This document shows positions 9,860-22,298 of a stretch of DNA of 64,000 nt, in pieces (position 1 is the first letter of the stretch; each line of letters starts with the position of its first letter). The notes beneath the pieces were generated by a model that was not told where the DNA came from, did not search any database, and saw only the letters and a program-made list of their open reading frames with translations. The stretch is from Larix kaempferi (lineage: Eukaryota > Streptophyta > Pinopsida > Pinales > Pinaceae): assembly GCA_027924585.1 (NCBI GenBank), contig BSBM01001436.1:1612001-1676000 (forward strand), given 5' to 3'. Position numbers and translations under genes: made by a program.

Positions 9860-11828
9860 TGTGATATCCCTAATTTGAAAGTTTACCCAATTTGGCCAAT
9901 TTTCAAACCTTGGACTAGTGAAACCCCAAACTGTCCCAAATGATCCCAAATGGTTTCGAATTATGTCTAGAGTGGATTGAAGTGTATTAGGAAACACTAA
10001 TCCAGATATTATATGCTTGGACACTTTCTAAATACTTCAACAACTTGCATTTACAACTGCAGAATGAAAGGAAAAAATATTAGGAAAATCGATGTTAAAA
10101 CCCCCAAGGGTAGATGACTCTTTTGGCTTCCCAAATGTTGTACAACCCTCCAAAATTTCATAACAGACACTTGGATCATATAAAGTACATCCAAATCAAC
10201 CTACATGCAACATTGATTCATATTTATAGCTTTCTAAGGCACTCTTAAAACATAAGGTTACAAACCACATTCATTGCTTGGAAATTGTGAGCAATATAAC
10301 ATAGATTTTTACATGGAATTCTAAGCAAATGCAAAAAGGGGTCTGCATAAAATTTATGTATCATGTATAGTAAATAATAAGATTCTAAAAAAAATACAAA
10401 AATCAGAATAATTCTTTTGAAAAATTGATATATAAATGCTCAAAGTTTCATAAATGTATATAAGGGCGCAATGGCTGAAAATGGTGGTTTTTGCTTGAGT
10501 TTTCTTATATGGTCCAAGGGATTTCGAGCTGTGGCTCTCATGATATGTCTATTATAGATTTATGCAGCAACAAACATGTCCATAAGTTCAAAATATCAAT
10601 CCTCCATTAGCTAGATGCAACAAGAAGTGCACCATCACACTTTTACATGACAATGAGAGAAAGAGGAAACTAGCTCGAATATCAATGTTACTTGGAGAAA
10701 TAGTACATGAAGTGCTTAGTATTTTGAGATGTGCCTCTCATGATCTATACATTACAGAGTTATGCATCCATTAACAAGTTCATAAGGTCAAAACAACATC
10801 CTTCCATTATCTATATGCAACAAAGAGTGCACTATCTCACTTTACATGAACATTGAGAGAAAGATATGAGAATGATAGTAGAGAATGAAGAGAGAATATG
10901 AACTTGAACTCATATGGGGGTTGAACCTGCATCAAAACATATCCATGAAGCTCTGTTGAGAAGTTTGAATGTCCTCTCCATCGACCAACTTGGATGGGAA
11001 TCTTGCACCTTCTAAATTGGTACTAAGGCAGGGAGGATGAACATCCACTGTGCAAGGACAAGCTTGAAGCTCTCCAAATTGCAAAGATGAAAATAAAAAA
11101 TGATCAAAATATACTCCATTTCGACTTGGACTCCTTTTAATAACTTTATTTGAGTCATTTACATCCTTAGAACTCAAATTATCTCCTAATTACTCATAAA
11201 ATTCGAATTAGTGGGGGTTATGACCCTTCATTGACCCCACATGACACTTGGCTCATATTTTGTCTCCAACTCCTCCATGAATTCGAATTGGGGAATATTT
11301 TGGATGCTTTGGAGATGTGTAACTCCTCTCATTCTCCCTCTTGGTCTATTTTTGTCTCTTACATTGTCATAGATGTCATAGAATCTGTCATAAGTGTCAT
11401 AGGTGTCATAGAATCTATCATAAGTGTCATAATGCTTGTCATAGTTGTCATAGAATCTGTCATTGCCTATTTTTAGAGCTATGACTCTTTCTCTTCCTTC
11501 ATTAATGTTACATCTTCCCTTCCAAATCGAATTTGGGGATGGATCTATGTTTAAAGGAGGAATATTCTCTCATGTGGACCCCACATGTCCACTTATGCAC
11601 CCCCAAGTCCAACTAGGACCTAATGCCACTTCATTTTGGAGCATTTAACATTTATTTCATAATTTATTGGCCTATTTTTCCACCATCAATTTAGAATATT
11701 TAAATTTCATGAGAAATTATAGACCTTGCGGTTAAATGTCAATATTTTAATTCTTCCACATAACCCTTAGGAATTGGGTAGGCCAACTTAATTATTTATC
11801 CGAAAATCATTTAATTGGGGACATGACA
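9860..11828 (-). repeat. Putative 1.97-kb LTR (copy A)
   Basis: The interval is bounded by TGTGATATCCC at the low end and the complement of TGTCATGTCCC at the high end, an inverted pair matching at 9 of 11 positions. A polypurine tract lies directly outside the high end, as expected upstream of a 3' LTR on the minus strand. Inside, at about 11365-11465, is a short-period repeat of GTCATAG units that differs in length from copy B. Boundary placement is inference, because homology with copy B continues past the low end. Confidence 0.45.
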
Positions 11829-11845
11829 GTCCTCCCCACCCAAGA

Positions 11846-13752
11846 TTGCTTGTCCTCAAGCAATTTCAAACATGGATGTTTAAGAACCTGCTTTATTTCG
11901 AAAACTTTGCTTCCAAAACTCCGAGTAGTGGCACTCATGTACTGCAATTGTGTGTTTCCAAAATCAAGGAGATGTGGGTTTTATTTCTCATATTGATATC
12001 CCCTGTGACATCACCACTAAACACCAAAATATTAATTAAATCCATCAAAACAAATTTTTCACAATTACTCTTTACATCTTTCATATTTTGGAAACCCTTT
12101 CTGATACCACTATATAATTCTTTCAAGATACCACTATATAATTCTTTCAAGTTGTCACTGAGTTTCCCAACTTTGAGTCTTTAAGATTCTATGAAAATTT
12201 TAGAGAGGAACCACCATGCTTGCCGCTGCACTAATCTGATTACAATCACCTTCTCAAATGGTGAATCAATCTCCTATACTACTTGTTTCCCCCCAAAATT
12301 GAAACCAATGAGACTAAAAATTATCCCAGGGTCCCATTACTTGCATTGCACTCCAACAATTAGGAGTGCTCTCCAACCCATACCATCAAGAAACAAAATT
12401 CATGGATCCCATTGCCTTGTATGCATTCTTCCAAACATCATAAGTACAAAATATAGATTATCAAAGTACATAACAACATAATACAAATGTACATCAAGGA
12501 GGTGCATCATCAAAGAATCATGAAAGTGCTTGTACCTCCAAGTAAGTAGACCACCATTTTCCAAGTACATACAAGCATCAAGTGACCAATCAAATATGAT
12601 CCAATGACATAGGTGAGGATCCCATGTCCTATAATGCTTCTCCAAAAGGATGTAAGATGCATCAAATAACCATCCATGTGTTCTTTCATCCGAGAAGTGA
12701 ATGAAGAGCCTCCACGAAAATATGAACCAAGTAGGGATCAAAGAAAACAATGAGCCTTCAAGAGGCTCACAGAAGTACCATTTGTGCATCCATGAATATG
12801 TGTATCATCAAGAAATAACAAAGGATGTTGATGCGAATAATAATTTTCTCCAATCATATATCTCTTCACCCAAGTATTGGATGAAGTCCCTCCAACATCA
12901 ATTGAACTAAGCAGGGAGCAAGAAAAATCACGAGTCTTCAAGTGAATCAAGTGAACATCTTAGGTGCATCCATGTAGATATGTATCATCATAAGGTAACA
13001 AAGGATCTTGCTGAAAATGTAAATAAGAAAGTTATCTAATCATGCCATCATCTAAAGGAGATATAGGAGTTTCATACTCCTCATGTGGCACCATCAAAAA
13101 TAAACTTTTCACCCATACTTCATTAGGATGAATGCTACAAAATATGGAAGTGTAGGATGTAGGAGAATGAACCAACTCACCCAAATGATCAAAAAATGCA
13201 AAAATGTCATCATGTGAAGGCTCCATAAGGGTAGGATCATGCACCTCCCTCAAAAGTGCAAAACTTTCCTCATAGGTTGGTTCCAAGGTAGTGGAATCAT
13301 AAACTTCTTCAAAAAGTGTGTAACCATTTCCAAGAGGAAACTCAAGTTCCTCTTCCACCACAACAAGTGCTTGGCTCTCATCAAAATCATCTTCAAACAC
13401 ATCAAGCACATGCAAGTTGCCATGTTTCTCATGATCCATCATGTCATGAGAATCCTCCAAGAAATCTACCATTTGGCAATCTGAAACATAGGAGGAAGAA
13501 CAAGTATCTTGCAACCTATCAAGAAGTTGGTCATTTTGCATTTTGAGCTTATTAATATCCTCATTATTATTCAAGAATGCTCCATGTAACTATTCATTAA
13601 TATCAATTAAATTGTTTCTATCAAAAATAAAATACATGAAATTACCTTTGATGTTGCACATTGCTCTTTGAATCTTCTCCATGTCTTCAAGGAAGGATGG
13701 ATCCTTCAATGAAGAAACTCTCCAACAAGAATTTGACACCAATGCTTGAGTG
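11846..13752 (-). pseudogene. Non-pol ORF of the gypsy-like repeat, copy A
   Basis: The minus strand encodes a broken protein corresponding to the better preserved ORF at 43635-45590. It starts within DTQALVSNSCWRVSSLKDPS and has a coiled-coil-like stretch (EDINKLKMQNDQLLDRLQD). A Glu/Asp-rich part with EEVYDSTTLEPTYEESFALL follows, then a Trp/Tyr/His-rich half. Stops occur near 13590 and 13031 and several more follow. It lies immediately upstream of the polypurine tract, where some plant gypsy lineages carry an additional ORF after pol. The function is unknown and I see no transmembrane or envelope-type motif. Confidence 0.5.
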
Positions 13753-16057
13753 TCATGGAGATGGCATGCAGTATGTTGGAAGCCATGCATTTGTCAAATG
13801 AATACTGGGATGAGGCAGTGGAAACCATTGTATACACCATGAATCGATGTCCAACGAAGATTGTGAATAACAAAGTTCCGCAAGAAGCCTGGACATGTAT
13901 GAAACATAGTATTTCGCATTTAAATTTTTTTGGTTGTGTCACATATGCACATGTTCCAGATGAGCTGAGAAGGAAGTTAGACAATAAAGGACATACATGT
14001 AGCTTTGTTGGGTATTCTGAAGACACAAAAGCATACAAGTTATATGACCCTATCACAAGAAAAGTTATTATCAGTCGAGATGTTCGGTTTGTAGAAAATG
14101 AAGCATGGGATGGAACCGTAGAGAATAATGTTAAGATCGTGTCACATGTTGAACATGATGACATGGCAGAGGATGTGGTTGAAATTCCACATGTGAATCA
14201 TAATGTCACAACTACATATACTCCTAGGACAACGCGACATGTTTCAGCACAAGGGACTTCAACACAAGTCGATGTTCAAGCTACTCCGACAAGCACATCG
14301 AGAGCACAACAAACTCCATCAGGTAGTTCGTGGAGTTCAACATCAACAACTCCGAAAAAGACAAGAATTTTGCGTGAGATATATGAGACTAGTACACCCA
14401 ATTCATTCTCAGTATTTGCATTATTTTCTCAAATTAATGATCCACTAACATTTGAAGAAGCTGTCAAAGATAAATTTTTGGCACAAGCCATGGATGAATA
14501 AATGGAATGCATTAAGAAGAATCAAACATGGGAATTAGTCGATGTTCCTATCAACAAGGATGTGATAAGAGTCAAATGGATTTATAAGACCAAGCAAGAT
14601 GCTGATGGAAATGTGCAGAAGCACAAGGCAAGATTGGTAGCAAGAGGATTCACACATTAGCCTGGCACAGACTTCAATGAAACTTTTTCACCCATGGCAC
14701 GAATGGACACTGTCATAACAGTTATGGCCATCGTAGCACATAATACATGGCCTATTTACCAAATGGATGTTAAGTCTACATTTTTAAATGGTTATTTAGA
14801 GGAAGAAGTATATGTGGAGCAGCCACAGGGCTACGGAGTCCCACGACAAGGACACAAAGTAAAATGGCTAAAAAAGGCACTCTATGGTTTGAATCAAGCT
14901 CCTAGAGCTTGGTACAGTTGCATTGACTCTTACCTCATTCAGAATGGATTTAACAGAAGTGAATGTGAACCAACGTTGTACAAAAAAATCAACAAGCAAA
15001 GTAATAAGATAATTGTCTTCCTGTATGTATATGATTTAACATTTACTAGTGATTTTGGCATAGAGGATTTTAGATCAGTCATGGAAAGTGAATTTGAAAT
15101 GACTAATTTAGGGATTATGAAGTATTTTTTGGGCATTGAAGTCCAACAGACTATAAATTTCATATTTATATCTCAGTCGAAGTATGCAAATGAAGTCTTG
15201 AACAGATTTAAAATGTTAAACTGCAAGACAACCCCAACACCAATGATAACAAGTTTGAAATTGAGCAAGGATGATGATGGATCCAATGTAGAACCTACAC
15301 TGTTCAAAAGGCTTGTTTGCAGCCTTATGTATCTTACTGCGACAAGGCCAGACATCATGTATGGAGTCAGTTTAATCTCAAGATTTATGGAGTCACCAAA
15401 AGAATCTCATTGGAAAGCAGGTAGAAGAATTATGAGGTGTGTAAATGGAACACAAGATTTTGGTATTCTGTATTCAACCGCATAAAATTTTGAACTCATT
15501 GGATACACTGACATCAACAATGGAGGAAACATAGATGACAAGAAAAGCACATCTAGGAATACATTTCATTTAGGAACAGGTGTTGTATCATGGGATTCAA
15601 AGAAACAACCCATTGTAAGTCTTTATTCGGCAGAAGCAGAGTATGTCACAGCTACAAGTGTTTCATGTCAAGACGTTTGGATGCGGAGGATGTTAAGTGA
15701 TCTGTCGCAAAACCAAAAAGATCTCGCAACCATTTACTGCGACAACAATTCAACTATCACACTGTCAAAGAATCATTTGTTTCACAAGAGAACCAAGCAC
15801 ATCAACACAAGGTATCATTTTATCAGAGAATTGATAAATAACAAAGAAATATGCTTAGAATTTTGCAGGTCTGAAGATAAGGTAGTAGACATATTTACAA
15901 AACCATTGGAAAGGGACACATTTCAATATCTGCGAAGTTGTTTAGGAGTGACAAGTTCTACACAGTGAACTTCGTCATGAACAGAGCATGTTTCAGCTAT
16001 GAAACATTTTGTAAAATTTTATTTTATAATCTCCATCTGCTCATAATTAAGGGGGAG
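13753..16057 (+). pseudogene. Copia pol, 3' part: integrase C-term, RT, RNase H
   Basis: The frame opens inside the integrase (MACSMLEAMHLSNEYWDEAV) and runs through the copia GKxP-like region (FVGYSEDTKAYKLYDP). The RT begins at WIYKTKQDADGNVQKHKARL and includes QMDVKSTFLNG. RNase H follows, with SAEAEYVTATS and CDNNSTITLSKNH. In-frame stops lie at 14499 (TAA), 14659 (TAG, where the family has Gln) and 15483 (TAA). The RT active site reads YVYDL where YVDDL is required, so a catalytic Asp is lost. Everything 5' of the integrase C-terminus is missing: the element abuts the gypsy-like repeat at 13752. Family: Ty1/copia of the kind related to TNT1-94. Confidence 0.92.
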
Positions 16058-16600
16058 TGTTGGAAAAATGAATTACGAGCTGATGGATTTCAAATCCCAG
16101 CCTAACTCGGTGAGAGTCCGCAGAAGCGCAAAAATGTCAGAAAAACTGTTAGATGGATTCGTGCACACTTCCTTGTATTTATTCAGCCGTGTTTGTATTC
16201 TGCAAGTCAAAATTCTTAGGTAGAAATTAATCACAATATTTAATATAACTCAATAGCTTCCAGGTGAAGCGAAATAAAGTCCATTTATATATTGGAGAAG
16301 ATAGTCGAAAGACAAAGTAAGAGAGATACATAGAGAGAGACATAGTGTGTGAAGAAAATCGAGGGCAAGAGAGAAAGTAGAAGAAGAAAAGGTTCGCAAT
16401 ATGCTCGTGAGCTCAAGCTCATAGTTGCGAAATGTATTAATATCCCAAGCTCAGTAAAAGGTGAAAGATCAAAGTAAAATCCATCTCTGTCTAATGCAGC
16501 GAAGTTGCCCTGTTTTGATGCGGTAATATATAAGTCTATAGTTTTATGTATTCATTCTCAAGAATGTTGAATATGGCATGTCCCACATCTTCTCCAGATT
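16058..16600 (+). repeat. 3' LTR of the copia element (end uncertain)
   Basis: A polypurine tract AATTAAGGGGGAG sits just before TGTTGGAAAAATG, the usual start of a copia LTR. A TATA-like TTTATATATTGG occurs near 16283. No second LTR is present in the window, so the right boundary, perhaps 16.5-17.0 kb, cannot be fixed. Confidence 0.6.
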
Positions 16601-16799
16601 TACTTATGTGAATGTTGTTTACATTTACGGTTTGTAAAAGAAATGAAGATTTCCCAAAACATTTCACTGTGCTAAAAGTTATGTTTTAACGCAGAATAAA
16701 TTTGACATAAATTTCATTTAATGCGATTGGTTCTTATGTCTTAGCAAGAAATATTTTAATATAAGTTTGTTTAAGAGTGGGCTTGTCAAAGTTGAATCC

Positions 16800-16990
16800 C
16801 GACGAAGTAAAAAGTTCCGCGAAGTAAAAAGATTCGCATTGAAAAAGTTAAGAGGTCTACGAAGTAAAGTGTTCTACGAAGTCAAGAGTTCGCGAAGTAA
16901 AGAGTCCGTGAAGTAAATGCTCATCGAAGTGGAGTTTACTCCACAAAGCAAATGCTTGTCGAGGTGAAGTCCTTGGAAAAGTAAAAGTTG
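16800..16990 (+). repeat. Degenerate 16-17-bp tandem repeat, GAAGTAAAGAGTTCGC type
   Basis: About ten units with the core CGAAGTAAA-AGTTCGC follow one another with unit lengths of roughly 15-23 bases. Several units contain inverted ends (GCGAA with TTCGC). The repeat lies downstream of the copia LTR start and could be part of the LTR or of independent DNA. Confidence 0.6.
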
Positions 16991-17078
16991 GGGTCTCCTT
17001 TTGTATGTACGTCGAAGTCCCTAAGCAAAAAAAAAAAATTCATATTTACTACGTGGTTAATTTTTAATTGACTGCGCG

Positions 17079-17573
17079 GTGCTCTTTTCCGTTGATAAAT
17101 TGGGTTGCAATTTTCTCTCTACCGATAATTGGAAACATTATTATTCTGTTATATCTAGTGATTCTCTCATTTCTCTGCCATGGAGTTTTGAATCTTGTAC
17201 TCTGCTAAATCCTGAGCTTGTTGTGGGCGACGATATTGTGTTGCTCGGTTCGAATCCGCATTCAGACGTCGTTCAGTTTGTTGATAATGGATCCACGTGA
17301 GGGAATTCTAATATTTGTTCAGAGGTTGACGCCGATGTAAATATGGTTTTATCTTTTTAATCGTCCATCTCCCTCGAATCCAATGTTGAGAATCCAAACA
17401 ATAGTGAAGGGGATAATAATTCTTCTCTAGATATTTGTCTACATGCTTATGACGATTATTTATTTGACCCTTTCCTTTCCGCTTCAATGAGATCGCAGGT
17501 ATTAAGGGCCAAGTTCATCGTTCAGAGACTTCTCGGGCTAGATTTGAAATGCATTAGGGGATTTTTGAGGTAT
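17079..17573 (+). pseudogene. Unassigned coding fragment with a CNFLSTDNWKHYYS motif
   Basis: An open frame from 17079 gives 73 codons. After a stop it continues in related frames with ICSEVDADVNMV and then MRSQVLRAKFIVQRLLGLDL. The segment CNFLSTDNWKHYYS resembles CNYLSTDDWKYYYS encoded on the minus strand near 29940, at both protein and DNA level. That points to a shared repeat family, perhaps ORF1 of a LINE. I do not recognise the protein. Confidence 0.4.
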
Positions 17574-17640
17574 AAAATGGTCCTCCTAAGGGATATAATA
17601 AAATAAGAGTTATAATAATAAAATAAGAGTTCTAAAGTTT

Positions 17641-18035
17641 AGAGAGGAAAAAGAAAAGCTACTTTTTCTTATCGTATTTTTGACATATCTCCTTAACGGT
17701 TTACCCAAATTTCAAGTTTGGGCACTCGTTGGATGCGGATTTTAATTACGCATCCAAAATATACCCACACTGAATACTTCTAAGGCACCCACGACATGAA
17801 AAAAGTAAAATTTTCAATAAAAAAACGTATTTTAATGTTAAAATACGTTTTTTATTTATTGAAATTTTCAGTTTTTCAAGTCGTGGATGCCACAACAGTA
17901 TGCAGTGTGGGTATGGGTTGGATTTGGAATTAAAATCCGCATTCAACGAGTTCCCAATCTTGAAATTTGGGTAAATCGTTAAGGAGATATGCCAAAAATA
18001 CGATAAGAAAAAGTAGTTTTTTTCTTTTTCCCTCC
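17641..18035. mobile_element. Foldback (long inverted repeat) element, about 395 bp
   Basis: The left arm AGCTACTTTTTCTTATCGTA is repeated inverted at the right end, and the match continues with few mismatches for about 190 bases per arm. Shared motifs include CATATCTCCTTAACG, TTTACCCAAATTTCAAG, ATGCGGATTTTAATT and TACCCACACTG. The centre is a short hairpin, ACGTATTTTAATGTTAAAATACGT. There is no coding sequence. A transcript would form one long hairpin. Target duplication was not identified. Confidence 0.85.
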
Positions 18036-18405
18036 AATTTGTTTTACAAATTTTATCCTTATGCTTGACATCATCATCTTGAATCCTATTGGTTCTTATA
18101 AAGTGAATTTTTATGGTACATTATTTGTTTTGAGGCCCATGTTTGACCTCAAAACTCCCTTAATGGGGTTAATTGGAATCCGTAGATGTCCATTCTCGTG
18201 GGTGGCAAAAAGGACTCGGGAAGGCCAACCATTGTTGTGGGACAACCATAAAGAACACAGGTGTGATGTTGCCATGGAATCAAGTGGAAAATTTTTGTCA
18301 AAATGTTCAAGAGCGAAGGGATGATCATCATCTTCTACCATACAAAGTTCCCCACAGGAGGAATTTAATTCCAGTATGACCCATTGAGCTCTACACATAA
18401 CAAGG
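18036..18405. other. Left flank of the nested gypsy elements
   Basis: No gene recognised. The last five bases, CAAGG (18401-18405), are the probable target-site copy for the outer gypsy element; CAAGA follows its other end. Confidence 0.4.
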
Positions 18406-18893
18406 TGTGAAGAACCTGCAACAATTAATTAATGAAAATACACGAGATAGCAGTTATAACAGAACTAAGAATGTGAAGAACCTGCAATAATTAATTAATG
18501 AAAACACACGAGATAGCAGAAATAATAGAACTCAGAATCACTTTTATATTGATCGCAGGCCACTTCGAGGGGGCATCCTCCTTTGAGCAAGTTCAATACA
18601 AATAACTTCACGGTGCCTTCATAGGCCTCAACACACACTTATATACTAAGTCTAGGTGCCAATACTATGGGTCAAAACCATGGGACAATACAAACTATGG
18701 CTCAACAATACTATGGGTGACTTATAAAGCATATGCTCCAAACAACAATAACACAACTATGGATCAACAAATACTACGTGGCGACTTACAAAGCATATGT
18801 GTCCAACAACAATATACTAACAAAGTAAATAGAAGGGTTGACATGGGTTCCTAACATCCCCTCTCCCTTAGAAAATGCTTTGTCCTCAAAGCT

Positions 18894-19383
18894 TTAGATG
18901 TGGAAATTGATACAGAATTGGACGGAGTGGTTCCCCTGTAGCATCTTCGGGTTGCATTCTAGGCCACTGACGTCTTTTGAGTTTCGGGAGGATTGCTTGG
19001 AATGTTGAAGAAGAACCATATCAACTGCGTGAAAAGTGCACTCTAAATAGTGCTGAGCGGCTTGTTGTTTCACTCGAATTCTTGCCATGTGAAGATTGTC
19101 CTGCAGAATGAGAAGAATCTGATCGTGGTTTCGAAGAATCGAATCAATTGCCTGAACTGGGGAGCTACTCAGGGTGTATGGAAGAAGAACTGGCGGTGCC
19201 TGTCCATAGACTGCTTCATCTGGTGTCCTTGTAGACGTGGTATTGTACCACTGGAGCGCTTCTAGGAAATCCATAGAAATAGTTTTCCAAATCTATGTAG
19301 GGATGGGAAAGGGTTCAAGCAGTGCCGAAAGGAGTGTCGTTTAACCCTTGTTGACCTGGCAAGTATCATACTCAACCACCATC
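18894..19383 (-). pseudogene. Integrase ends of the inner gypsy element, core deleted
   Basis: After the RNase H and H2C2 zinc region (HSGFLQKYDREQCNFFWQELK, then CQVNKG in the adjoining frame), the reading reaches ISMDF and jumps directly to LEALQWYNTTSTRTPDEAVYG. In full-length relatives about 150 residues of the DDE core lie between these points. The C-terminal part is preserved: SILRNHDQILLILQDNLHMA and FHAVDMVLLQ. Stops and a frame change are present. It could not act as an integrase. Confidence 0.8.
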
Positions 19384-21273
19384 TATTGAATTGGCATTTT
19401 CAGTTCCTGCCAAAAGAAGTTACATTGTTCCCGGTCATACTTTTGGAGGAACCCTGAGTGCCCTGCCGATGAAGAAGCATGGATTTCATATAAGAGATAG
19501 CCCTGTTGAACATATTGCAACCAGTTTGAAATAAGTAGAGAAATAGTTGTAAGATACACTGAGTCATCAAATGTGCGAGAAGGAGCATCTGCCACCATAT
19601 TGTCCTTACCCTTCTTGTAAGTGATCACATAGGCATAACCCATGAGGTGGATAACCCATTTCAGGTGTGTTGGGGAGGAGACCCGTTGTTTTAGGAAATT
19701 TTTCAGACTTTGGAGATTAGTCTTGATGCATAAATAATTCCCTAATAGGGATGGCTTCCACGTCGGTACTGCATGCAAAATAGCCAGCATTTCCTGCTGA
19801 GATGTAGACGCGGCTAAATGCTTACCAGAAAGGTCTCCTGAAGGCGGAAATCCCACGGGTGCAACAAAGACACCTGCATATCTATCCAAGGAAGTAGTGG
19901 AGACCATTGATGGGTGCATCTGAATGGAATGGAGCTGAGCAATGACACCATGTGAATTCTTCTTAAGGATCTTTTCCAGGCAATGTGAACTGATGATACG
20001 GAGAGACCCTGGTTGTAAGCTTGTAAATTTGTGTTGTGTCCTATGGACTGAAAACTGCATCCAAAGTTCAGCAAAATCCCATAAGATAGGGCCAAGTGTG
20101 TGAAACCTTTGAACGCCCAAAACCACATCACATCCACCTAAGGACAAGGAAAACATGTCAGAGTGCAGGTTATAATCTTCCAGAGAGATAAGCACATTGT
20201 GACACTTTCCCTTGCAAGGTAAGGTGCCTCCATTGGAAACCATGACTTCAAAGTTGGAGCAAGGATGGACAAAACAATCAGCCTGTTTGGCGATCCGGGG
20301 GTCAATGAAGTTATGAGTGCTACCAGAATCAATGAGTATTATAAGAGGAATCTTCTTGAAATAACCCCTGACCCACATTGTTTGGGGGGTGGTGACACCA
20401 GATAAAACATGGAGAGATATATCTGGCTGTTCATCTTGAGATGGGGGGTCAATAGGAGGCTCCTGAATGTCAACCTGAGCATCCATTGTATCTGGAGCTT
20501 CTTCACCAATTTTAGAGGTAGGAGAAGAATCCATATCCAAGAGATAGAGCTTTTGTTGAACACATCTATGTCCCTGAGTGAAATTCTCATCACAATTATA
20601 ACAAAGCCCTTTTTTCTATGCGTGCCTGCATCTTTGTTTCAGACAAATGCTTGATAGGAGTTGGTCGAGTTGCTGGCGGAATGGGAGGTCGTTGAGAACC
20701 CATATTTTGGAAGGGAACAAAAGTAGGTTTTGAGCGCTGTTGGGCTGCAATCTTGTCTTCTACCAACTTAGCTAACCCTAGGACTTCCATCATTGTGTTG
20801 GGACAGAACATTTTAACCTTTGACCGAATTTCATCCTTAAGACCACTGATAAAACAACTCCTGTAGAATTCAGCAGACAAGCCTTCTGTGTGATTGGCTA
20901 GTTTCTCAAATTCGGTCTATCTCATAGTGCCACTTTGACAGATTTTAGTGAGTGCTCCGATGATGTTATCAAAAGCACTAAGACCAAATCATTGCAAAAG
21001 GAGTTGGCAAAAATCTGTCCATTTTGGGTCGTCATGAGCCTTGATGTACCAACGGTACCATTGAAGGGCTTCCTGTTCCAAATGAAAGGATGCAAGTGGA
21101 ACTTTTTGCACATCAAAAGTATTATGCATACTGAAATATTGTTCTGCACAATATACCCATCCAGTCGGATCAGTACCATTGAAGTGAGGAAATTCAAGCT
21201 TCGGACCACGAAAATTGTTGGAAGAAGAGAACCCAGTGGCTGCAGAAGATTCTTGCTGTCGGTTATTGTTCAT
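19384..21273 (-). pseudogene. Gag-protease-RNase H of the inner gypsy element, RT core deleted
   Basis: Gag starts near 21273 (MNNNRQQESSAATG) and has the Ty3 capsid pattern FPHFNGTDPTGWVYCAEQYF, then FYRSCFISGLKDEI. The zinc knuckle reads CYNCDENFTQGHRC (20550-20590). The protease motif is LIDSGSTHNFID (about 20300). The frame proceeds to DRYAGVFVAPVGFPPS, the usual entry to RT, and then passes directly to GKHLAASTSQQEMLAILHAV, which is late RNase H. The palm with YVDD is absent. A 385-codon frame from 19383 to 20540 spans this junction without a stop. Gag is broken by a frame change near 20930 and another near the zinc knuckle. Confidence 0.9.
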
Positions 21274-22298
21274 GGCTTAATGCTGAAGATGGAGGTTGAG
21301 AAATTTTTTATCCATATCTTGGAGTTTGGTTTGGATGGCTGCAAGTGCTTCCTCCATGGTTTTTGCTCCGGCACAGGTGACAACCATAACCAGGAGTTTT
21401 TTTTTTATTTGTTTTGGAATGGATAAAAAAACAAAAACAAAATCTCATTTAGTAAAGGGAAATTTGGATTTGGAAAAAACTCGGAGGGGTAATTGGGGTT
21501 TGACTAGTTTTTGGACACTTTCTAATGGACATGGAAGTAAAAAATGGGGATTTTAGAAGCGGGGTGAAAGAATGAGAAAATTTGGCAGAGAGGGACAAAG
21601 AAGCAAAATTAAGAAAGGAACTCGGTGGAAAAATTTGAAGGCAATTGGGTAAAATCCGAAGAAGTTATGGAAAACCCTAAAAATAGACAAATGTGGGATT
21701 TCGGGCTTTGGGAAGTGGAATTTGGGATAGGATCCTCAAGAATGAAATATGCAGAATGGGATTGCATGGGTTTCAGTGAAGTTTCAGGGAAAACAGAGTG
21801 ATTAGAAATAGAGGGATCTGAAACGGCAGATCTGGAACGACTTTCAGAATGGATCTAAAACGATGCGGCAACAGTTCAGCTGAAAATAGATATGGACCCC
21901 AGGTATGTGCAGCTTCCTAACAGTTCAAGGTTTTCACTCGGCCACCAATGTTGTCTGACGGATTGCGTATTGGGGCAGTACCCCTCACTCCACGACTCAG
22001 ATAAAACTAATAACCGCTTTGCCACAAACGACGGCTCTTGGTTTACCTCACGGGTGGGAACTAGTCAATCAGGTAGGGGTTGTTGCCATTTTCGCTGGCA
22101 GGTCCTATCAATGGGCCAGCTACTTTGGGGTTCCTGTGGTACTCCTCATAATGAGTTTTAGGGCTTATGCCCAAGTACTTCCCACAGTTAAGCGGATAGG
22201 GATTATTCCCAGATCCGAAGCTGCAACATATGCGAAAGAAAAAAAAAAATTGGTAGAAATTTTACCCAGCGAGCCCAAGAAAGTGCTTTGATACTAGA
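21274..22298 (-). other. Leader of the inner gypsy element
   Basis: Non-coding stretch between the 5' LTR and gag. It contains the degenerate primer-binding site next to the LTR and a short version of the GATCTGAAACGACTTTCAGAAT repeat that is expanded in the outer element. No ORF of note. Confidence 0.6.

Larger units (their letters stand above)
9379..13752 (-). mobile_element. Gypsy-like repeat, copy A (3' end of element plus flank)
   Basis: This 4.37-kb segment matches 41151-45500 almost end to end. Reading the minus strand: a non-pol ORF, a polypurine tract (GGGTGGGGAGGAC), then an LTR-like interval starting TGTCATGTCCCC and ending GGGATATCACA. The match between the copies continues a further 480 bases beyond that LTR end, through a GC-richer part with GCGCACGT-type phrases. 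So either the LTR is longer than I place it or the copies share flanking DNA. The copy is cut at 13752, where copia integrase sequence begins. No gag, protease, RT or integrase is present. Confidence 0.6.

Noticed and set aside
18061-18398. Overlapping 60-95-codon frames on both strands
   Set aside because: No recognisable domain. Being open on both strands is common in this composition.
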